From positions 1 through 7,737 of the forward strand of contig JAUWOX010000045.1 in assembly GCA_030611905.1 (NCBI GenBank): a DNA stretch of 7,737 nt. The letters are read 5' to 3'. The stretch is from a bacterium (GTDB taxonomy: Bacteria > Patescibacteriota > JABMPQ01 > JAQVVF01). The notes below the pieces were generated by a model, which saw only the letters and a program-made list of their open reading frames with translations, ran no database searches and was not told where the DNA came from. Positions 4,842 through 7,737 of the stretch are shown piece by piece. Each line of letters starts with the position of its first letter. Position 1 is the stretch's first letter. The translations under genes and the position numbers were made by a program.

Positions 4842-5113
4842 CTGCTTCCTCCCCTTGCCATGATTCTATCTATAGCGTTTGAGAAGAAAAAGCTTGGAAA
4901 TAGGACGAGGCAACAAATTGTAAATGTCACAATAGCTGAGATCTCATTTTTTAGAAAGAAATTGTCAGTATAAGTGCATATTATTTGTAAGACAAAAGTG
5001 ATGACGCAGACGGTTTTGAGTCGTGCATCTTCGTGTTTTGACAAGAGTAAAAAGCTAAGGGTGCGTATTAGAGTGCGTTTCATTAAAGAGGTGTTTTGTT
5101 GGAGCGTTTTCAT
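4838..5113 (-). CDS. Small two-helix membrane protein (first of a coupled pair)
   Basis: I do not recognise a family. The product has 91 residues from the ATG at 5113. This start was chosen over a longer frame reaching 5236 because AGGAGG lies six bases upstream, and because the longer form would overlap the transpeptidase gene by about 80 bases. The N-terminal third is basic and polar (KRTLIRT, SKHEDARLK). Helices are likely at about 33-53 (TVCVITFVLQIICTY) and 58-77 (ISAIVTFTICCLVLFPSFFF), the second followed by NAIDRIMARGGSR. It has four Cys residues. The stop TGA shares bases with the ATG of the next gene. It begins 40 bases after the L,D-transpeptidase stop, so it is probably on the same transcript. 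The TGA stop is evidence against a code in which UGA is sense. Confidence 0.75.
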   Translation of the reverse strand: MKTLQQNTSLMKRTLIRTLSFLLLSKHEDARLKTVCVITFVLQIICTYTDNFFLKNEISAIVTFTICCLVLFPSFFFSNAIDRIMARGGSR

Positions 5114-5125
5114 TGTTTTCCTCCT
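5113..5125 (-). promoter_or_regulatory. Strong ribosome binding site that decides the small membrane gene start
   Basis: On the minus strand AGGAGG (5125-5120) lies six bases before ATG (5113-5111). The same arrangement (GGAGG, six bases, ATG) precedes the partner gene at 4841. The conserved genes in the window show no comparable site. Confidence 0.8.
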
Positions 5126-5153
5126 TTGTTTCCCCTGTTTTGTTTGTAAGGTG

Positions 5154-6599
5154 CTATTGAACGACAGTTGGTGTGTTGATTGGTGCCCAGTCGTAGACCC
5201 ATTTGGAATCTGGAGTATACATGTTAACACAACCATGGCTCATAGGATGGCCAAAATTGCTATGCCAATACGTGCCGTGGATTGTATATGGACCAGAAAA
5301 GGCTAGGACATAAGGGACGCCGGGTAAATCATAATTATTTGGGTTGCCTTCTCCATAAAACCCTGCCATGCGGGCGGCACGGGCCTTAGAAAAGATTTTA
5401 AAGTCCCCTGTCGGTGTTGGAAAGCCCGATGTTCCTGATGATATTAAAAATGAATCTATTAATTCTCCATCTTCGTAGGCATATAGGGTTTGATTGGCTA
5501 AGCTAACGTGAATATATTTTCCTTCTTTATATGCTGGTTCCCAGGTTGGTTTTGGCGGATAGCGATCAGTGTTTTTGGTTTTGAAGGCAAAAATTTGATC
5601 GCCTTTTAGAAATGAATCGTCTTCTGGGCTTTTGATTCCATCCATCACTCTGATTTTGTATTCTGTATTCTTGGCTAGCTTATTCTCGGGTGTAAATATT
5701 AAAGTATTCCCCTTCCATTCTGTTGTCCCCTTTGTCTCTGGCGTTATCTCCAAATTTCGTTCGATTTCCTCATGGTCTACTTGCTTGTTGAAGGTTAAGA
5801 TTATTTTGCGATTAATATGTACATTTTCATCGTTTTCATAAGGCATGATTTTGGAAATTTGCAAAGGTGGTTGCGTCGTAAAATGATAGGTTTTATTATT
5901 AACTTCCTTTTTGTTGGGCGTATAGATTTGTTTTATTTTCCACGAATAACCTATTCCCTGCTCTAGCTGGGTTTTGTTTTTAAATGAATAGATTGTTTGA
6001 CCGTTCTCTTCAATTACTTCTTTTGTCTCTAGTTCTGTTTTAGGATCTAATTTGAATTTAAATTGAAAATAATCCCCTACTCCATTAACAATAACTTTAA
6101 ATTCGGGATTAACATTAATGTTTTCTTCATCATTATTGGGATAAGTTTCAACTATGTTAAATGGTTTAACTGTCGTAAAAGAGTAGGCTCTGTTTAATAA
6201 CTGGGTGCCAAAAATGCTTTCTATGTTGCCTATTTTGATGTTGTAAGTTTGATTATCGTCAAAGTATTCGTCTGGTGTGAAGACTAGAGTTTTTGAATAA
6301 TTTAATATGTAGTTGCTTTCCCAGTTTATTTTTCCTGGTGTATTGGGATAAATAGAAAAAGAGTTTTCAGCTTTTTCTTGTGAGACGGGAAGATTGTATT
6401 TTATTTTTATTTTTTCATGCGGCTTGACTAGATCAGTATCATTGTTTTTTCTAATAGTATAAACTTCGTAAAGTTGATAAATTTCCGGGTAGACCGTCGC
6501 ACAGATTATTCCGAAGGAAATTAAAAGAGCCAGTGTAATTATAATAAAAGCGCCTTTGTTTATTTTGAAGTATAGTATTTTTGATATTTTGCTTTTCAT
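5154..6599 (-). CDS. Membrane-anchored L,D-transpeptidase with three Ig-like domains
   Basis: A 481-residue envelope enzyme. Residues about 17-37 form one membrane helix after a basic N-terminus, so the bulk lies outside the membrane. Three repeated bacterial Ig-like (SbsA/Big_5-type) domains follow at about 57-145, 146-243 and 247-342. Each has the LVFTP/LIFTP or xPxNDEEN/YENDEN-type strands and ends in FTT or FKT. The YkuD domain runs from about 361 to the end (YIHVSLANQTLYAY). Its active site is intact: His441 in IHGT and Cys457 in SHGCVN. YkuD enzymes form 3-3 peptide cross-links in peptidoglycan or attach proteins to it, and resist most penicillin-type drugs. The Ig stalk probably positions the catalytic domain in the wall. 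The gene starts 48 bases after iscU with no clear Shine-Dalgarno; it may be read from the isc promoter. Family and catalytic residues are secure; the exact reaction is inferred. Confidence 0.95.
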   Translation of the reverse strand: MKSKISKILYFKINKGAFIIITLALLISFGIICATVYPEIYQLYEVYTIRKNNDTDLVKPHEKIKIKYNLPVSQEKAENSFSIYPNTPGKINWESNYILNYSKTLVFTPDEYFDDNQTYNIKIGNIESIFGTQLLNRAYSFTTVKPFNIVETYPNNDEENINVNPEFKVIVNGVGDYFQFKFKLDPKTELETKEVIEENGQTIYSFKNKTQLEQGIGYSWKIKQIYTPNKKEVNNKTYHFTTQPPLQISKIMPYENDENVHINRKIILTFNKQVDHEEIERNLEITPETKGTTEWKGNTLIFTPENKLAKNTEYKIRVMDGIKSPEDDSFLKGDQIFAFKTKNTDRYPPKPTWEPAYKEGKYIHVSLANQTLYAYEDGELIDSFLISSGTSGFPTPTGDFKIFSKARAARMAGFYGEGNPNNYDLPGVPYVLAFSGPYTIHGTYWHSNFGHPMSHGCVNMYTPDSKWVYDWAPINTPTVVQ

Positions 6600-6647
6600 A
6601 GATAGAAGCTGATTTAACGCTGACTTGGAACGTCGATTGATGTAATA

Positions 6648-7028
6648 TTAAATTTTTTTCTTTTGTTGGTAATCCTTTATCGCTTTTTTTAATGCATCTG
6701 ATGCTAAATTTGAGCAATGTTCTTTAATTGGCGGTAAGCTACCTAGAGCTTTGGAGATATCTTGTCTAGTTATTTTCTTGGCTTGTTCAATGGTTTTTCC
6801 TTTGGCCATGTCGGTAATCATTGAGGATGTAGCAATGGCTGCAGCGCATCCGAGGGTTTGAAATTTGATGTCTTGGATTTTGTTATCTTTTATTTTTATA
6901 TAGACAAACATTCGATCACCACAAACTGGATTGCCAACTTTTCCAGTTCCGTCTGGATTTTTAAGTTTACCCATATTTCTTGGGTTTTTAAAGTGATCAA
7001 TTACTTTTTTAGAATATTGCATTGTCAT
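6648..7028 (-). CDS. iscU: Fe-S cluster assembly scaffold IscU
   Basis: A complete 126-residue scaffold on which [2Fe-2S] and then [4Fe-4S] clusters are built from sulfur delivered by the cysteine desulfurase. The three cluster cysteines are present: Cys36 in NPVCGD with the conserved Asp38, Cys61 in LGCAAAIATSS, and Cys105 in EHCSNLA with His104. The segment LPPIKEHC corresponds to the LPPVK chaperone-binding region of IscU, recognised by HscA where that chaperone exists. Usual IscU length is about 125-130. The start at 7028 (MTMQYS) could equally be the ATG two codons later; neither has a good Shine-Dalgarno. It lies 39 bases after iscS in the same direction. No iscA, hscAB or fdx follows; a wall enzyme does instead. 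Confidence 0.96.
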   Translation of the reverse strand: MTMQYSKKVIDHFKNPRNMGKLKNPDGTGKVGNPVCGDRMFVYIKIKDNKIQDIKFQTLGCAAAIATSSMITDMAKGKTIEQAKKITRQDISKALGSLPPIKEHCSNLASDALKKAIKDYQQKKKI

Positions 7029-7067
7029 AGAAATAGTATTGATTTTACTACTGATAAACGTTGTTAT

Positions 7068-7737
7068 TTATTTAATTGGTGAGATATTTCTTAATTTTTG
7101 CACGATTTTTATTAGAGTATCGACTGTATAATCAATATCTTTTTTTGTTGTATATTTTCCTAAACTAAAGCGAATACTACTATGTGCTTGCATGTGTGAT
7201 AGTCCTAGCGCTAATAAAACATGTGATGGCTCTAAAGATCCAGAGGCGCAGGCCGAGCCAGTAGAAACAGTTATGCCTTTGAAATCTAAATTTAATAAAA
7301 TGCTCTCCCCTTCTATTTTATCAAAACTAATATCTGCATTGTTGGGCAGGCGGTTTGTTTTTGATCCATTGAGTGTTGTATTGGGAATTTTTTTCATGAT
7401 TTGCCGGATTAGATCATTGCGGAGTTTTTTGATTTTTTTATTATTTGATAATTGGTGTTTTTTGACTAGTTCAAGCGCTTTTCCTAGTCCAGCGATCCCT
7501 GGGACATTAAGAGTTCCGGCGCGTATGTTATGTTCTTGGTGGCCGCCAAATTGAAGAGGTTTAATTTTTGTTCCTTGTTTGATATATAAAAGTCCTATAC
7601 CTTTTGGTCCGTAGATTTTGTGGCTTGATATTGAGACTAAATCAAGTTTTAAATTTTTGATATTGCAATCTAAATAACCTGCTGATTGCACTGCATCGGT
7701 ATGAAAATAAATTTTATTTTTTCTTTTTTTATTTTTT
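7068..7737 (-). CDS. iscS: Cysteine desulfurase IscS/NifS (C-terminal part; 5' end beyond the window)
   Basis: About 222 C-terminal residues of a pyridoxal-phosphate enzyme that takes sulfur from cysteine and passes it as a persulfide to IscU and other acceptors. The frame stays open to the right edge, so GTG at 7691 is an internal Val and not a start. Motifs in order: FHTDAVQSAG (the Asp that contacts the cofactor nitrogen), SSHKIYGPKG with the cofactor Lys at codon 7617-7619, GGHQEHNIRAGTLNVP, and SACASGSLEPSHVL with the catalytic Cys at codon 7248-7250. The loop around that Cys resembles group I (IscS/NifS) enzymes. The end (RFSLGKYTTKKDIDYT) is typical. Full length would be about 380-400. 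Just before FHTDAVQ is a Lys/Asn-rich stretch coded almost entirely by A. Confidence 0.96.
   Translation of the reverse strand, partial: KNKKRKNKIYFHTDAVQSAGYLDCNIKNLKLDLVSISSHKIYGPKGIGLLYIKQGTKIKPLQFGGHQEHNIRAGTLNVPGIAGLGKALELVKKHQLSNNKKIKKLRNDLIRQIMKKIPNTTLNGSKTNRLPNNADISFDKIEGESILLNLDFKGITVSTGSACASGSLEPSHVLLALGLSHMQAHSSIRFSLGKYTTKKDIDYTVDTLIKIVQKLRNISPIK

Noticed and set aside
5114..5236. Longer form of the first small membrane protein, starting at 5236
   Set aside because: It would overlap the end of the transpeptidase gene by about 80 bases. A perfect AGGAGG points to the internal ATG at 5113, and the extra N-terminus reads as antisense-frame noise.
5154..5306. Plus-strand frame at 4974-5306 as a gene
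   Set aside because: It is antisense to the small membrane gene and to the transpeptidase C-terminus, has no family resemblance, and its composition mirrors the real genes on the other strand.
7691..7737. Treating GTG at 7691 as the real start of the cysteine desulfurase
   Set aside because: The frame continues open to the edge and reads FHTDAVQ across this point, a conserved internal motif. The gene is truncated by the window, not short.

Overview
The window reads as chromosome from an AT-rich bacterium using the standard bacterial code: Trp is TGG, and TAA, TAG and TGA all end genes. The compact layout, short genes, weak ribosome binding sites on conserved genes and envelope-heavy gene set fit an uncultivated Patescibacteria/CPR-type (Parcubacteria-like) genome. 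That placement is inference from style and was not tested by phylogeny.

Layout. Positions 1-186 (minus) hold the N-terminal 62 codons of a geranylgeranyl-reductase-type flavoprotein that has no ATG, GTG or TTG start. A divergent promoter region (187-293) follows. The plus strand then carries a WecG/TagA glycosyltransferase (294-1139), glutamyl-tRNA synthetase gltX (1155-2576) and, from its own promoter inside the end of gltX, a secreted coiled-coil M23 endopeptidase (2614-3825) with its own terminator. The minus strand carries a convergent run, read from the right edge: cysteine desulfurase iscS (partial), scaffold iscU, an Ig-domain L,D-transpeptidase, and two small two-helix membrane proteins that overlap by ATGA. 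A strong intrinsic terminator at 4554-4581 ends this run.

Between the convergent ends lies about 750 bp (3826-4577) without a conventional gene. It is AT-rich, punctuated by TTAATTAA-type palindromes, and contains less AT-rich islands. One island has an 11-codon micro-ORF behind a perfect AGGAGG. Another can fold into two mutually exclusive hairpins, one followed by a T-rich tract. A possible unassigned promoter and hairpin lie further right.

How the genes may work together. iscS and iscU make Fe-S clusters. The M23 peptidase would cut peptide cross-links in peptidoglycan, the L,D-transpeptidase would make 3-3 cross-links or attach proteins, and the WecG/TagA enzyme would act on lipid-linked envelope glycans. 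The two small membrane proteins are unrecognised. They have the strongest ribosome binding sites of any gene here, and both end their second helix with a short Ile-Asp-Arg motif, so they may be an ancient duplication. The best leads are this pair, the structured intergenic island and the apparent AUA start.
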